From Streptomyces sp. NBC_01723 (GTDB taxonomy: Bacteria; Actinomycetota; Actinomycetes; Streptomycetales; Streptomycetaceae): a stretch of 64,000 bases of DNA. Location: positions 1,538,001 to 1,602,000 of the forward strand of contig NZ_CP109171.1 of NCBI RefSeq assembly GCF_036246005.1, given 5' to 3'. Below, piece by piece: positions 35,093-44,271 of this stretch (its first letter is position 1; each line of letters starts with the position of its first letter). The translations under genes were made by a program, and so were the position numbers. Under the pieces are notes generated by a model. It was given only the letters and a program-made list of their open reading frames with translations, searched no databases and had not been told where the DNA came from.

Positions 35093-36859
35093 TTACAGGT
35101 ACTGACCGGTGTTCGCCACCGTGTCGATGGAGCGTCCGGTGTCCGCGCCCTGCTTTCCGGTGACGAGCGTACGGATGTACACGATCCGCTCGCCCTTCTT
35201 TCCGGAGATCCTGGCCCAGTCGTCCGGGTTGGTGGTGTTCGGCAGGTCCTCGTTCTCCTTGAACTCGTCCACGCAGGCCTGGAGGAGGTGGGAGACGCGG
35301 AGGCCCTTCTGGGTCTTCTCGAGGAAGTCCTTGATCGCCATTTTCTTGGCGCGGCCCACGATGTTCTCGATCATGGCGCCGGAATTGAAGTCCTTGAAAT
35401 AGAGGACTTCCTTGTCGCCGTTGGCGTAGGTGACCTCCAGGAAGCGGTTCTCCTCGGATTCGGCGTACATCTGTTCCACCGCCGTCTGGATCATGCTCTG
35501 GACGGTGGCACCCCTGTCCTTTCCGTGTTCGGAGAGGTCGTCGGAGTGGAGCGGGAGGCGCTCGGTGAGGTACTTGCCGAAGATGTCCTTGGCCGCCTCG
35601 GCGTCCGGACGCTCGATCTTGATCTTCACGTCGAGCCGGCCGGGCCGCAGGATGGCGGGGTCGATCATGTCCTCACGGTTGGAGGCGCCGATCACGACCA
35701 CGTTCTGCAGGCCCTCCACACCGTCGATCTCGGCGAGCAGCTGGGGGACGATGGTGTTCTCCACGTCCGAGCTGACGCCGGAGCCGCGGGTGCGGAAGAG
35801 GGATTCCATCTCGTCGAAGAAGACGATGACGGGGGTGCCCTCGCTGGCCTTCTCGCGGGCTCGCTGGAAGACCAGGCGGATCTGCCGCTCGGTCTCGCCG
35901 ACGTACTTGTTGAGCAGCTCGGGGCCCTTGATGTTGAGGAAGAAGCTCTTGCCGGCGGCTTGACCGGTGACCTCGGCGACCTTCTTGGCCAGCGAGTTGG
36001 CGACCGCCTTGGCGATGAGCGTCTTGCCGCATCCGGGGGGTCCGTAGAGCAGGACTCCCTTGGGCGGCCGCAGCTCGTGCTCCCGGAACAGGTCGGGATA
36101 GAGGTAGGGGAGCTCGACCGCGTCCCGGATGGCCTCGATCTGTCCGCCGAGGCCGCCGATCTGCTCGTATCCGATGTCGGGGACTTCTTCGAGGACGAGT
36201 TCCTCGACCTCGCTCTTGGGCACGACCTCGTAGACGTAGCCGGAGCGTGGTTCGAGCAGGAGGGCGTCGCCGGGGCGGATGGTCAGGCCGCGCAGCGGTT
36301 CGGCGAGCCTCACCACCCTCTCCTCGTCGGTGTGCCCGAGCACGAGGGCTCGCTCGCCGTCCTCGAGGATCTCCTTGAGGGTGACGATGTCTCCGACGCT
36401 CTCGTACTCCATGGCCTCGACCACGTTGAGTGCTTCGTTGAGCATCAGTTCCTGGCCGCGTCGGAGCTCGTCGAGCTCGACGCTCGGGCTGACGTTCACC
36501 CGGAGTTTGCGGCCGCCGGTGAAGATGTCGGCGGTGCCGTCCTCGTTGGCCTGCAGGAAGACTCCGAAGCCGGCCGGTGGCTGGGCCAGCCGGTCGACCT
36601 CCTCCTTGAGGGCCACGATCTGGTCGCGGGCCTCGCGGAGTGTGCCGGCGAGCCGCTCGTTCTGTGCGGACACGCCGGCCAGGTTGGTCTGCAGTTCGAC
36701 GATCCGCTCTTCGAGAATTCTCGTGTGCCGCGGAGATTCGGCGAGCTTGCGTCGCAGGACGGCGATCTCCTGCTCAAGGTAGGCCACCTGCCCGGCCGGG
36801 TCGTCGGACCCGCGTCCCGGGCGGATGCCGCGGTTCATGTCGTCGTCGTGGGCTGCCAC
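35093..36859 (-). CDS. arc: Proteasome-activating AAA+ ATPase ARC/Mpa
   Basis: A 588-residue AAA protein. An N-terminal coiled coil ([20 protein letters not shown] and following), which recruits Pup, is followed by two OB folds and an ATPase with Walker A GPPGCGKT near residue 271, Walker [10 protein letters not shown] and the arginine-rich [16 protein letters not shown]. It ends TVANTGQYL; the QYL tail inserts in proteasome alpha-ring pockets. It unfolds pupylated proteins and feeds them to PrcAB. The GTG at 36859 lies 8 bases after GGAGG. It is divergent from a ferredoxin gene. Confidence 0.96.
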   Translation of the reverse strand: MAAHDDDMNRGIRPGRGSDDPAGQVAYLEQEIAVLRRKLAESPRHTRILEERIVELQTNLAGVSAQNERLAGTLREARDQIVALKEEVDRLAQPPAGFGVFLQANEDGTADIFTGGRKLRVNVSPSVELDELRRGQELMLNEALNVVEAMEYESVGDIVTLKEILEDGERALVLGHTDEERVVRLAEPLRGLTIRPGDALLLEPRSGYVYEVVPKSEVEELVLEEVPDIGYEQIGGLGGQIEAIRDAVELPYLYPDLFREHELRPPKGVLLYGPPGCGKTLIAKAVANSLAKKVAEVTGQAAGKSFFLNIKGPELLNKYVGETERQIRLVFQRAREKASEGTPVIVFFDEMESLFRTRGSGVSSDVENTIVPQLLAEIDGVEGLQNVVVIGASNREDMIDPAILRPGRLDVKIKIERPDAEAAKDIFGKYLTERLPLHSDDLSEHGKDRGATVQSMIQTAVEQMYAESEENRFLEVTYANGDKEVLYFKDFNSGAMIENIVGRAKKMAIKDFLEKTQKGLRVSHLLQACVDEFKENEDLPNTTNPDDWARISGKKGERIVYIRTLVTGKQGADTGRSIDTVANTGQYL

Positions 36860-37104
36860 GGTCCTCACCTCCTCCATGGGGAGCTGGACGCTTCCAGACC
36901 CTACCTGGGTGGGTGTCGATTGAAACCCCTAGATCACAAAGACTGTCGGGGTGTGTCCGATCTTCACCCTTGCGCTCTCCCTCACGCCAGGGGAATACCC
37001 ACCGGACGTGAATGGAACCCAGGCGGGGGTACGCTCGAAGCGTTCAACACCCGTCGGAGCTGGCCGGATTCCCGAGCGGCTCGGCGCAGGAGACGGCAGG
37101 AGAG

Positions 37105-37410
37105 ATGAGCGTGCAGCAGGAGGCCGGAGTCGACGGCGAGGCTCTGGAGGTCTGGATCGACCAGGACCTGTGTACCGGTGACGGCATCTGTGCCCAGTAC
37201 GCGCCCGAGGTGTTCGAGCTGGACATCGACGGTCTGGCCTACGTGAAGGGCGCGGACGACGAGCTTCTGCAGGCTCCTGGGGCGGCAACACCCGTGCCGT
37301 TGCCGCTTCTCACGGACGTGGTCGACTCCGCGAAGGAGTGTCCGGGCGAGTGCATCCACGTACGTCGGGTTTCGGACAGGGCCGAGGTCTACGGCCCGGA
37401 CTCAGAGTGA
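37105..37410 (+). CDS. Single-cluster ferredoxin
   Basis: A 101-residue protein with a cysteine pattern of [3Fe-4S]/[4Fe-4S] ferredoxins: WIDQDLCTGDGICAQYAPEV, then KECPGECIHV. The glycine-aspartate at the second cysteine position (CTGDGIC) points to a [3Fe-4S] cluster, as in ferredoxins that serve P450s. Between the motifs is an unusually long Ala/Pro/Leu linker (PGAATPVPLPLLTDVVDSA). The ATG at 37105 is preferred, with AGGAG immediately before it; a GTG two codons later has better spacing. It is divergent from arc and has no obvious redox partner next to it. Confidence 0.88.
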   Translation: MSVQQEAGVDGEALEVWIDQDLCTGDGICAQYAPEVFELDIDGLAYVKGADDELLQAPGAATPVPLPLLTDVVDSAKECPGECIHVRRVSDRAEVYGPDSE

Positions 37411-37457
37411 CCAAATTGTGACTCGGCGTCTACGGTGCGTGACCGGTGTCCGTTGGG

Positions 37458-38036
37458 TCACACGGTGCGCGCCTGGGACGGCGCGTCGCTGACGAACGCG
37501 CCGTTCTCCCAGCGCCACTTCGCGTGGTCGGTGACGTCGGGGCAGCAACTGGGTACGTCGGCCGACGAGTAGCCGAGGAGGGTGGCCCGCACGGCTCCGC
37601 GGCCGTCCACCGTCAGTCCGGTGACGGTGTGGCGGTCCTTCGGGTCCACGAGGGTGGCCACGACCCGCGGCTTGCCTCCGTCGGCGCCGTGTGTGACGAC
37701 GTACACGCCGTCGGGCGGGGTCCCCATGGGTGCGTCGCAGTGCACGGCCGCCACCGTCTCGGGCCGTCCGTCGCCGTCGAGGTCGCCGGACGCCTTCTTC
37801 TGCACCACGGCCTTGACGGGGCCGCACTCCAGGGGGAAGGCGACGGCCGCCGGATCGGGGGGCGTGCCGTGGGCCGGCGCGGTCTTGGGGCCGGCGGCGG
37901 GCTGTGCCGCCGTGGCCGCGTCGGGCTGGAGGACCGAGGACAGGGCGACCACCGCGGCGACGGCCGTGGCGGTGGCGACCCAGTGGATCGGCCGGGTGTG
38001 CGTGTGGGACAGGTCCGGAACGGCGGGGTGCTGCAC
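37458..38036 (-). CDS. Exported or membrane-anchored hypothetical protein with FG-GAP-like segment
   Basis: A 192-residue protein. A Thr/His-rich N-terminus is followed by one hydrophobic helix (WVATATAVAAVVALSSVL) that serves as signal or anchor, a Pro/Ala-rich linker, and an extracellular domain with GDLDGDGRPETVAAVHC. That motif resembles the calcium-binding FG-GAP/dockerin-type loop. Four cysteines (one at PLECGPV, one at AVHCDAP, two at SCCPD) may form disulfides. The GTG at 38036 has AGGAG 9 bases upstream. I do not recognise the family and assign no function. Confidence 0.78.
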   Translation of the reverse strand: MQHPAVPDLSHTHTRPIHWVATATAVAAVVALSSVLQPDAATAAQPAAGPKTAPAHGTPPDPAAVAFPLECGPVKAVVQKKASGDLDGDGRPETVAAVHCDAPMGTPPDGVYVVTHGADGGKPRVVATLVDPKDRHTVTGLTVDGRGAVRATLLGYSSADVPSCCPDVTDHAKWRWENGAFVSDAPSQARTV

Positions 38037-38180
38037 GAGGAGTGTCTCCTGTGAGGGCTGTGCCGGTGGGGGTGGCCAGCATCGTGCCACACGTCACAGT
38101 GCGAGGGAACGGCGGGGTGGGTACCTGGTCGGATTGCCACGGTCGCGGCTCGCTCCCGGGGGGTGCCTGTCAACGCGAAG

Positions 38181-38228
38181 ACGCCGTGGTGGAGTTCCCG
38201 GGGGCTGCCGGGAACTCCACCACGGCGT
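38181..38228. terminator. Strong hairpin terminator after trmI
   Basis: A 21-base perfect stem, ACGCCGTGGTGGAGTTCCCG and complement, encloses a 6-base loop. It starts 30 bases beyond the leftward trmI stop codon and insulates the hypothetical gene at 38036. Confidence 0.85.
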
Positions 38229-38257
38229 ACGTGCGTTGATCAAGGCACGGGGGTGCC

Positions 38258-39160
38258 TCAGCGGCCGGCGCCTCCGTCGGCGTTGGGCCCGGCGTAGTCC
38301 TCGCCGTAGGCGCCCTTGGCGGGGCGGCGGCGGCGCATGGGGGGCTCGACTCCGTCGGCGAGGCGGCGGGCGGTGAGCAGGAAGCCGGTGTGGCCGATCA
38401 TCCGGTGGTCCGGACGGACGGCGAGGCCCTCGACGTGCCAGTTGCGGATCATCGTCTCCCAGGAGGTCGGCTCGTTGAAGGAGCCGATCTCGCGGATGGA
38501 CTCGACGGTCCGGGCGAGCTGGGTGGTGGTCGCGACGTAGCAGCACAGGATGCCGCCGGGCACGAGAGCCTTGGAGACGGCCTCGAGGCACTCCCAGGGG
38601 GCGAGCATGTCGAGGATGACGCGGTCGACGTCGGTGTCGGAGAGGTTGTCCTGGAGGTCGCCGACGGTGAGCTGCCAGGCGGGGTGCGGTTCGCCGAAGT
38701 AGCGCTCCACGTTCTGGCGGGCGATGTCGGCGAAGTCCTCGCGGCGCTCGTAGGAGTGCAGCATGCCCTGGTCGCCGATGGCGCGCAGCAGGAAGCTGCT
38801 CAGCGAGCCGGAGCCCACGCCGGCCTCCACGACGCGAGCGCCGGGGAAGATGTCGGCGAAGGCAAGGATCTGCCCCGCGTCCTTCGGGTAGACGACGGCT
38901 GCCCCGCGGGGCATGGACAGGACGTAGTCGGGGAGCAGGGGGCGCAGCGCGAGGTAGGCGACGTTCCCGGTGGTGCGGACAACGCTGCCCTCGGGAGCAC
39001 CGATCAGTTCGTCGTGGGGGAAGGAACCCTTGTGGGTGTGGAAGTTCTTCCCGGCCTCGAGCGTGAACGTGTAGTGGCGGCCCTTGGGGTCGGTCAGCTG
39101 AACCTGGTCCCCGACCTTGAAGGGCCCGCGTCTGCGGGCGGCACCGGTCGGTTCGGACAT
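38258..39160 (-). CDS. trmI: tRNA (adenine-58-N1)-methyltransferase TrmI
   Basis: A 300-residue SAM-dependent methyltransferase. The N-terminal barrel contains VQLTDPKGRHYTFTLEAGK; the Rossmann core has VVEAGVGSGSLSSFLLRAIG (SAM-binding motif I) and DRVILDMLAPWECLEAVSKA. TrmI makes m1A58 in the T-loop of tRNA. In actinobacteria it is often encoded near the proteasome genes, as here. The C-terminus is a short Arg/Gly-rich tail. It lies 125 bases downstream of the site-2 protease gene. Confidence 0.95.
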   Translation of the reverse strand: MSEPTGAARRRGPFKVGDQVQLTDPKGRHYTFTLEAGKNFHTHKGSFPHDELIGAPEGSVVRTTGNVAYLALRPLLPDYVLSMPRGAAVVYPKDAGQILAFADIFPGARVVEAGVGSGSLSSFLLRAIGDQGMLHSYERREDFADIARQNVERYFGEPHPAWQLTVGDLQDNLSDTDVDRVILDMLAPWECLEAVSKALVPGGILCCYVATTTQLARTVESIREIGSFNEPTSWETMIRNWHVEGLAVRPDHRMIGHTGFLLTARRLADGVEPPMRRRRPAKGAYGEDYAGPNADGGAGR

Positions 39161-39285
39161 GTGACCAGCCTACCGGTTCCCTGCCGGGGGCTGGACCAGC
39201 GTAGGGGGTGGTGGCTGCGTGCGTGCGAAGTGCGCGGGCCGTGCGGGGTTGCCCGCGCAGGACCCCGCGCCTCTTCGGGGCGCGT

Positions 39286-40749
39286 TCAGCTGGGCCTTGC
39301 CATTGCCTTGACGAAGGCCCGCTCGACGTCGGCCGCGGACAGGACGCCGTAGATCTCGCCGGACTCCTCGATCACGAGGTACTCGCTGGCGGGGTTGGCG
39401 CGCAGGGCGTCCAGGAGCTCTTCGCCCGAGAGTTCGGCGGAGACGCGCATGCCGTCGGTGAGGTCCTGGGCGAGGGTGCTGACGGCCACCCAGGGGCGGC
39501 GGTGTTCCGGTACGCCGACGATGGCGGCCTCGCGGACCAGGGAGACGGGTCCGCCTTCGGTGTCGACGACGACCAGGGCGCGGGCTCCGGAGGCGTTGGC
39601 GCGGCGCAGGGCCTCGGAGAGGGGGGTGTCGGCGGGTACGGGGACGGCGCGCCGGGTGAGGGCGCGGGCGCGCAGTTCGGGGAGGTGTTCGCGCAGGCGG
39701 GCCATGCGGAGGCTGTTTCCGGCGCCGGTCCAGATGATGGCGGCGAGGATCGCGGCGAGCAGGGCGTCCATGACGGTGTCCATGCCGACGTTGTCCACGG
39801 CGTCGGAGCCGAGGGCGCCGGACTGGGTGAGCAGGGGCAGCCCGATCAGGACGGAGACGGCGAGGGCACGGCCGACCCAGGCGGCGGCGACGGTGCCGTG
39901 CATGGGCTTGCCGGTGATCTTCCAGACGACGGCGCGGAGCATGCGGCCGCCGTCGAGGGGGAGGCCGGGCAGGAGGTTGAAGGCGGCCACGATCAGGTTG
40001 GAGATCATCAGGCCGGCCAGCAGGACGCCGGGGACGGTGCCGGGTTCCACGGGCAGCAGGGCGAGGTAGAAGACGCCGGAGAGGACCAGGGAGAGGAGTG
40101 GGCCGACGAAGGCCAGCACGAATTCGCGGCCGGGGGTCTCGGCCTCCTTCTCGATCTCGGAGACGCCGCCGAAGAACTGGAGCTGGATGCGGCGCACGGG
40201 GAGCTTGAAGCGGAGTGCGGCGACGGTGTGCGCCAGTTCGTGGACGAGGACGGAGGCGTAGAAGGCGACGGCGAAGAAGAGGGAGACGAGGTAGCGGGCG
40301 GCGCCCAGCTCGGGCAGCACGCGGTCGAGCTGGCCGCCGAAGACCCAGGTGATGAGGGCGGCGACGAGGAACCAGCTGGGTGCGACGTACACGGGCACGC
40401 CGAAGGGCCTGCCCATCAGGAGCCCTCCGCCGGGTTCGGGCCGGCGCTGCGGTGGCCGCCCGGGTCCGCCCTTGCCGTCGCCGCGGGGTTCGCCGCCGGC
40501 GTGGTGGGCGGGGGGACGGGGCGGGGACTGCGGGGGCGGGGTCGGGTCCGGGTGCTGGTTGTCGTCGTTCCGGCCCGGGTCCTGGTTGTCGGTGGGGCCC
40601 TGGGGCTCCGGGCCCGGTGTCCCGGGTGTCGTGGGGGCCGCGGGGTCCGGCTGTGCGCCGTCGGCGGCCGGGGTCGTGGGACCCGACTGGGGCCGGGCCG
40701 ACTCGTCGTTGCCGGACCGCGGGTGCCCGCTCCCGCCGCTCACGTCCAC
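39286..40749 (-). CDS. Site-2 protease family zinc metalloprotease with C-terminal CBS domains
   Basis: A 487-residue protein. A Pro/Gly/Asp-rich, probably disordered stretch of about 110 residues precedes an M50 membrane protease core: HELAH at about 170-174 within VLVHELAHTVAALRF, and the third zinc ligand in NLLPGLPLDGGRML. Several membrane helices surround these, and two CBS domains close the protein (VPADTPLSEALRRANASGAR and LDALRANPASEYLVIEESGE). CBS domains often bind adenine nucleotides and may gate cleavage. The GTG at 40749 follows GAGGGG by 5 bases; an internal start at MGRPFGVPVY is possible. The substrate is unknown. Confidence 0.92.
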   Translation of the reverse strand: MDVSGGSGHPRSGNDESARPQSGPTTPAADGAQPDPAAPTTPGTPGPEPQGPTDNQDPGRNDDNQHPDPTPPPQSPPRPPAHHAGGEPRGDGKGGPGRPPQRRPEPGGGLLMGRPFGVPVYVAPSWFLVAALITWVFGGQLDRVLPELGAARYLVSLFFAVAFYASVLVHELAHTVAALRFKLPVRRIQLQFFGGVSEIEKEAETPGREFVLAFVGPLLSLVLSGVFYLALLPVEPGTVPGVLLAGLMISNLIVAAFNLLPGLPLDGGRMLRAVVWKITGKPMHGTVAAAWVGRALAVSVLIGLPLLTQSGALGSDAVDNVGMDTVMDALLAAILAAIIWTGAGNSLRMARLREHLPELRARALTRRAVPVPADTPLSEALRRANASGARALVVVDTEGGPVSLVREAAIVGVPEHRRPWVAVSTLAQDLTDGMRVSAELSGEELLDALRANPASEYLVIEESGEIYGVLSAADVERAFVKAMARPS

Positions 40750-40922
40750 GGTGTCCCCTCGTTCGAAGCGTCTCCCGCCTGCCGGACGGGAGGGTCTCCT
40801 GTCGATGGTATGCGTCCGCCCCCGTCCGTTCCGCCCCGGCACCCCTGTGCTTCCCTTCCGTCGCACGGGTCACGGGCCACGGGCTGGGTCACTGTCGGTG
40901 GCGGGCCGTAAGGTCTGTGGGC

Positions 40923-41894
40923 ATGGAGACGAGCATCGAGGATGTCGCGGAGGACGCGGGCGGACCCGCCCGACCGGCGACGACGCTGGCGGACGGCGCG
41001 GACGCGGCGGTGGGCGCGGAGGCCGCCGCCCCCGCCCCCGTGGCGATACGGCCCGCCTCGCTCTCGCCCTCCCGGGCCGGCGATTTCATGCAGTGCCCGT
41101 TGTTGTACCGGTTCCGGGTCATCGACCGGCTGCCGGAGAAGCCGAGCGAGGCGGCGACGAGGGGCACGCTGGTGCACGCGGTGCTGGAGCGGCTCTTCGA
41201 CGCCCCGGCGGCCGAGCGCACCGCTCCGCGGGCCAAGGCGCTGGTTCCCGGTCAGTGGGACCGGTTGCGGGAGAGCAGGCCGGAGGTCGGCGAGCTGTTC
41301 GCGGACGATCCGGAGGGCGAGCGGCTGGCGCGGTGGCTCGGGGAGGCGGAGCGGCTCGTCGAGCGGTGGTTCACCCTGGAGGACCCGAGCCGGCTGGAGC
41401 CCGCCGAGCGGGAGCTGTTCGTGGAGGCGGAGCTGGACTCGGGGCTGCGGCTGCGCGGCATCATCGACCGGGTCGACGTGGCTCCCACGGGCGAGGTGCG
41501 GATCGTCGACTACAAGACGGGCAAGGCTCCGAAGCCGCAGTACGCCGAGGGCGCGCTGTTCCAGATGAAGTTCTACGCGCTGGTGGTGTGGCGGCTGAAG
41601 AAGGTCGTCCCGCGGCGCCTGCAGCTCGTCTATCTCGGCAGCGGCGACGTGCTCACCTACGATCCGGTCCTCGCCGACCTGGAGCGGGTGGAGCGCAAGC
41701 TGCTGGCGTTGTGGGAGGCGATCCGGCTGGCGACCGAGACGGGTGAGTGGCGTCCGCGGCCCACCAAGCTGTGCGGCTGGTGCGACCACCAGGCGCACTG
41801 CCCGGAATTCGGCGGTACTCCCCCGCCCTACCCGCTGCCGGTGAGGGCGGCCGAGTCCGCTTGCACCGAGCAGGGCAGAATGGGCCCGGGCTAG
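40923..41894 (+). CDS. RecB/Cas4-like PD-(D/E)XK exonuclease with Fe-S cysteines
   Basis: A 323-residue nuclease. The PD-(D/E)XK core is RGIIDRVDVAPTGEVRIVDYKTGKAP, split here into RGIIDRVDV and VRIVDYKTGKAP, with the upstream histidine in GTLVHAVLERLF. A cysteine at FMQCPLLYRF and three in LCGWCDHQAHCPEF match the iron-sulfur staple of AddB and Cas4 nucleases. It should cut or resect DNA, but no helicase partner is adjacent. The first 40 residues are acidic and Ala-rich. It is divergent from the protease gene and is followed after 15 bases by a response regulator, so they may be cotranscribed. Confidence 0.9.
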   Translation: METSIEDVAEDAGGPARPATTLADGADAAVGAEAAAPAPVAIRPASLSPSRAGDFMQCPLLYRFRVIDRLPEKPSEAATRGTLVHAVLERLFDAPAAERTAPRAKALVPGQWDRLRESRPEVGELFADDPEGERLARWLGEAERLVERWFTLEDPSRLEPAERELFVEAELDSGLRLRGIIDRVDVAPTGEVRIVDYKTGKAPKPQYAEGALFQMKFYALVVWRLKKVVPRRLQLVYLGSGDVLTYDPVLADLERVERKLLALWEAIRLATETGEWRPRPTKLCGWCDHQAHCPEFGGTPPPYPLPVRAAESACTEQGRMGPG

Positions 41895-41909
41895 CCGAAG
41901 GAGACTTAC

Positions 41910-42581
41910 GTGGCCATCCGCGTCCTACTGGTCGACGACCAGCCGCTGCTGCGCACGGGCTTCCGGATGATTCTGGAGGCGGAGCAGGACATCGCGGTCG
42001 TCGGCGAGGCCGGTGACGGCCTCCAGGCACTCGACCAGGTGCGGGCGCTGCAGCCCGATGTGGTGCTGATGGACATCCGCATGCCGCGGATGGACGGTGT
42101 GGAGGCGACCCGGCAGATCACCGGGCCCGAGCGGGACGGCCCGGCGAAGGTGCTGGTGCTGACCACCTTCGACCTCGACGAGTACGTGGTGGAGGCGTTG
42201 AAGGCGGGCGCCAGCGGGTTCCTCCTGAAGGACGCTCCGGCCAACGAGCTGGTGCAGGCGATCCGGGTGGTGGCGGGCGGCGAGGCGATGCTGGCGCCGA
42301 GCATCACCCGGCGGCTGCTCGACAAGTACGCCACGCATCTGCCCTCGGGCGACGAGCCGGTGCCGGACACGCTGCACACGCTGACGGACCGCGAGGTCGA
42401 GGTGCTGAAGCTGGTGGCCCGGGGTCTGTCCAACGCGGAGATCGCCGCCGACCTGTTCGTCAGCGAGACCACCGTGAAGACGCATGTGGGTCATGTGCTG
42501 ACCAAGCTGGGCCTGCGGGACCGGGTGCAGGCGGCGGTGTACGCGTACGAGAGCGGTCTGGTCCGCCCCGGCGCGCAGTAG
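41910..42581 (+). CDS. NarL/LuxR-family response regulator (no adjacent kinase)
   Basis: A 223-residue regulator. The receiver domain has the acidic pair in LLVDDQPLL, the phospho-acceptor aspartate in VVLMDIRMPRMDG and the lysine in GFLLKDAPANE. The LuxR helix-turn-helix is TLTDREVEVLKLVARGLSNA to FVSETTVKTHVGHVLTKLGL. It starts with GTG after AAGGAG. No histidine kinase gene is nearby, so its partner is elsewhere or it is an orphan. It lies 15 bases after the RecB-like nuclease gene. Confidence 0.93.
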   Translation: MAIRVLLVDDQPLLRTGFRMILEAEQDIAVVGEAGDGLQALDQVRALQPDVVLMDIRMPRMDGVEATRQITGPERDGPAKVLVLTTFDLDEYVVEALKAGASGFLLKDAPANELVQAIRVVAGGEAMLAPSITRRLLDKYATHLPSGDEPVPDTLHTLTDREVEVLKLVARGLSNAEIAADLFVSETTVKTHVGHVLTKLGLRDRVQAAVYAYESGLVRPGAQ

Positions 42582-42608
42582 GGCAGTGCGGTAGAGCAGC
42601 AGAGCAGC

Positions 42609-42650
42609 GCGAAGGGCGCCCTTCTCCGGTCGGAGGAGGGCGCCCTTCGC
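42609..42650. terminator. Bidirectional hairpin between response regulator and peptide-binding protein genes
   Basis: GCGAAGGGCGCCCTTCTCC pairs with GGAGGAGGGCGCCCTTCGC with one T-G mismatch and a 4-base loop. It lies between two convergent stop codons (42581 and 42667). Confidence 0.85.
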
Positions 42651-42666
42651 GTGGTCCGGCGGGGTG

Positions 42667-44271
42667 TCAGCCGCTCACGCCCCGGCCCAGCTCCCACAGC
42701 TGGAGCGACGAGGAGGAGTTGAGCAGGTAGGCGGTGCCGGTGACGTCGTCGCCGGCGGCGACGTACTGCTTGCCCTGCCACAGCGGGATGACCGGGACGT
42801 CCTCGGCGGTGATGTCCTGGATCTCCGTGAGGGTGTCCACCGCGGAGAGGCGGTCGGCCTCACGCCGGGACTCGGGGATCAGATCGTTGATGATCTTCGG
42901 GTTCAGGTAGGGCGAGTTGAGCGTGTTGTCCCGGTCGAGGAACGGCGCGATGAAGCTGTCCGCGTCCGGGAAGTCGGGGAACCAGCCCATGCCGAAGACG
43001 TCGTACTTGAGGTCGCGCTCGGCGGGGCGGAAGACGTCCCAGGGCTTGCCCTCGATGTCGACGTCGAAGAGGCCGCTCTCGTTGAGCTGGCGTCGCAGTT
43101 CCTCGAACTCCGGCTTGGTCGCGGCACCGTAGTGGTCGGTGGTGTAGTGCAGGGTCAGCTTGACCGGCGTCTCGATGCCGGCCGACTTCAGCGCCTGCTT
43201 CGCCGCGCCCGGGTCCGGGTCGCCGTACTTGTTGAAGAACGAGTTGGAGTGGCCGGTGATGCTGGCCGGGACCATCGAGTACAGCGGCTCGGCCTGCGAA
43301 CCGTAGACCTTGGCGACGAGTTCGTCGCGGTTGATGAGCCGGGCCATGGCCTGCCGGATGGCCTTGTCCTTCACGCTGGGCGCGTCGACGTTGAAGCCCA
43401 GGTACCGGATCTCGAGACCGGCGACCTCGATGAGCTTGACGTCGCTGTCGGAGCTGTTGGAGAGCTTGCGGATCTGCTCCGGCGTCATCGCGCGCGTCAT
43501 GACGTCGATGTCGCCCTTCTCCAGGGCGCTTCCCATGGCGTCGGCGTCGTCGAAGGACACCAGCTCCACCTTGTCGTTGTTCACCTTCAGACTCCCCTTG
43601 TAGTTGGGGTTCTTGGTGAACACGACCTTGTCGAGGACGCCGTCCTTGGACTCGCCCTTCATCTCGTACGGGCCGGACCCGCTGAGCTCGAAGCCCTCGC
43701 GCAGCTTGCCCTTGGGGTAGGAGTCCTTGTCCACGATGCCGGCCACGGGCGTCGACAGCTTGTACGGGAAGGTCGCGTCGGCGGAGTTGAGGTGGAAGAT
43801 GACCTCGCGGTCGCCCTGGGTCTCCACGGTGTCCACGGTCGACAGCAGCGCGGAGACGCCGCTGTCCGCCTTCAGGGACATGGCGCGGTCGATGGAGTAC
43901 TTGACGTCCTCGGCGGTGATGGCGTCGCCGTTGGAGAACTGCAGGCCGTCGCGCAGGGTGCAGGCGTAGCGCTCGTTGCCGGTGTCGGTGAAGCCGCACT
44001 TCTCGGCGGCCTCGGGGACGGGCTCGCCGTCACCGCGCGGCTGGGTCATCAGCGTCTGCGAGGTGTGGCGGAGGATGTTCCAGGCTCCGACGTCGTAGGC
44101 CCAGGCCGGGTCGAGGGGCGCCGTGACGTCCTTCGTGATGGTGAACCGGTCCGTGGTGCCGACGACTATCGCGTCCCCGCCGCCGCTGCCGCCGTCGGAC
44201 CCGCCGCAGGCGGCGAGTACCGGCGCGAGCAGGCCGACGACGACCGGCAGCACCAAAGTCTTACGGTTCAT
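42667..44271 (-). CDS. Family 5 (oligopeptide-type) ABC substrate-binding lipoprotein, orphan
   Basis: A 534-residue binding protein. The signal peptide MNRKTLVLPVVVGLLAPV ends in the lipobox LAAC, and the fold is that of DppA/OppA proteins: AWNILRHTSQTLMTQPRGDG, LRDGLQFSNGDAITAEDVKY and the late FGMGWFPDFPDADSFIAPFL. It should be tethered to the outer face of the membrane and bind short peptides or similar ligands. No permease or ATPase genes adjoin it, so it probably serves a transporter encoded elsewhere. It is probably monocistronic. Confidence 0.92.
   Translation of the reverse strand: MNRKTLVLPVVVGLLAPVLAACGGSDGGSGGGDAIVVGTTDRFTITKDVTAPLDPAWAYDVGAWNILRHTSQTLMTQPRGDGEPVPEAAEKCGFTDTGNERYACTLRDGLQFSNGDAITAEDVKYSIDRAMSLKADSGVSALLSTVDTVETQGDREVIFHLNSADATFPYKLSTPVAGIVDKDSYPKGKLREGFELSGSGPYEMKGESKDGVLDKVVFTKNPNYKGSLKVNNDKVELVSFDDADAMGSALEKGDIDVMTRAMTPEQIRKLSNSSDSDVKLIEVAGLEIRYLGFNVDAPSVKDKAIRQAMARLINRDELVAKVYGSQAEPLYSMVPASITGHSNSFFNKYGDPDPGAAKQALKSAGIETPVKLTLHYTTDHYGAATKPEFEELRRQLNESGLFDVDIEGKPWDVFRPAERDLKYDVFGMGWFPDFPDADSFIAPFLDRDNTLNSPYLNPKIINDLIPESRREADRLSAVDTLTEIQDITAEDVPVIPLWQGKQYVAAGDDVTGTAYLLNSSSSLQLWELGRGVSG

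Noticed and set aside
39231..39259. TGCGCGGGC/GCCCGCGCA hairpin after the site-2 protease gene
   Set aside because: A 9-base stem with an 11-base loop in very GC-rich DNA with competing foldings; too weak to call a terminator.
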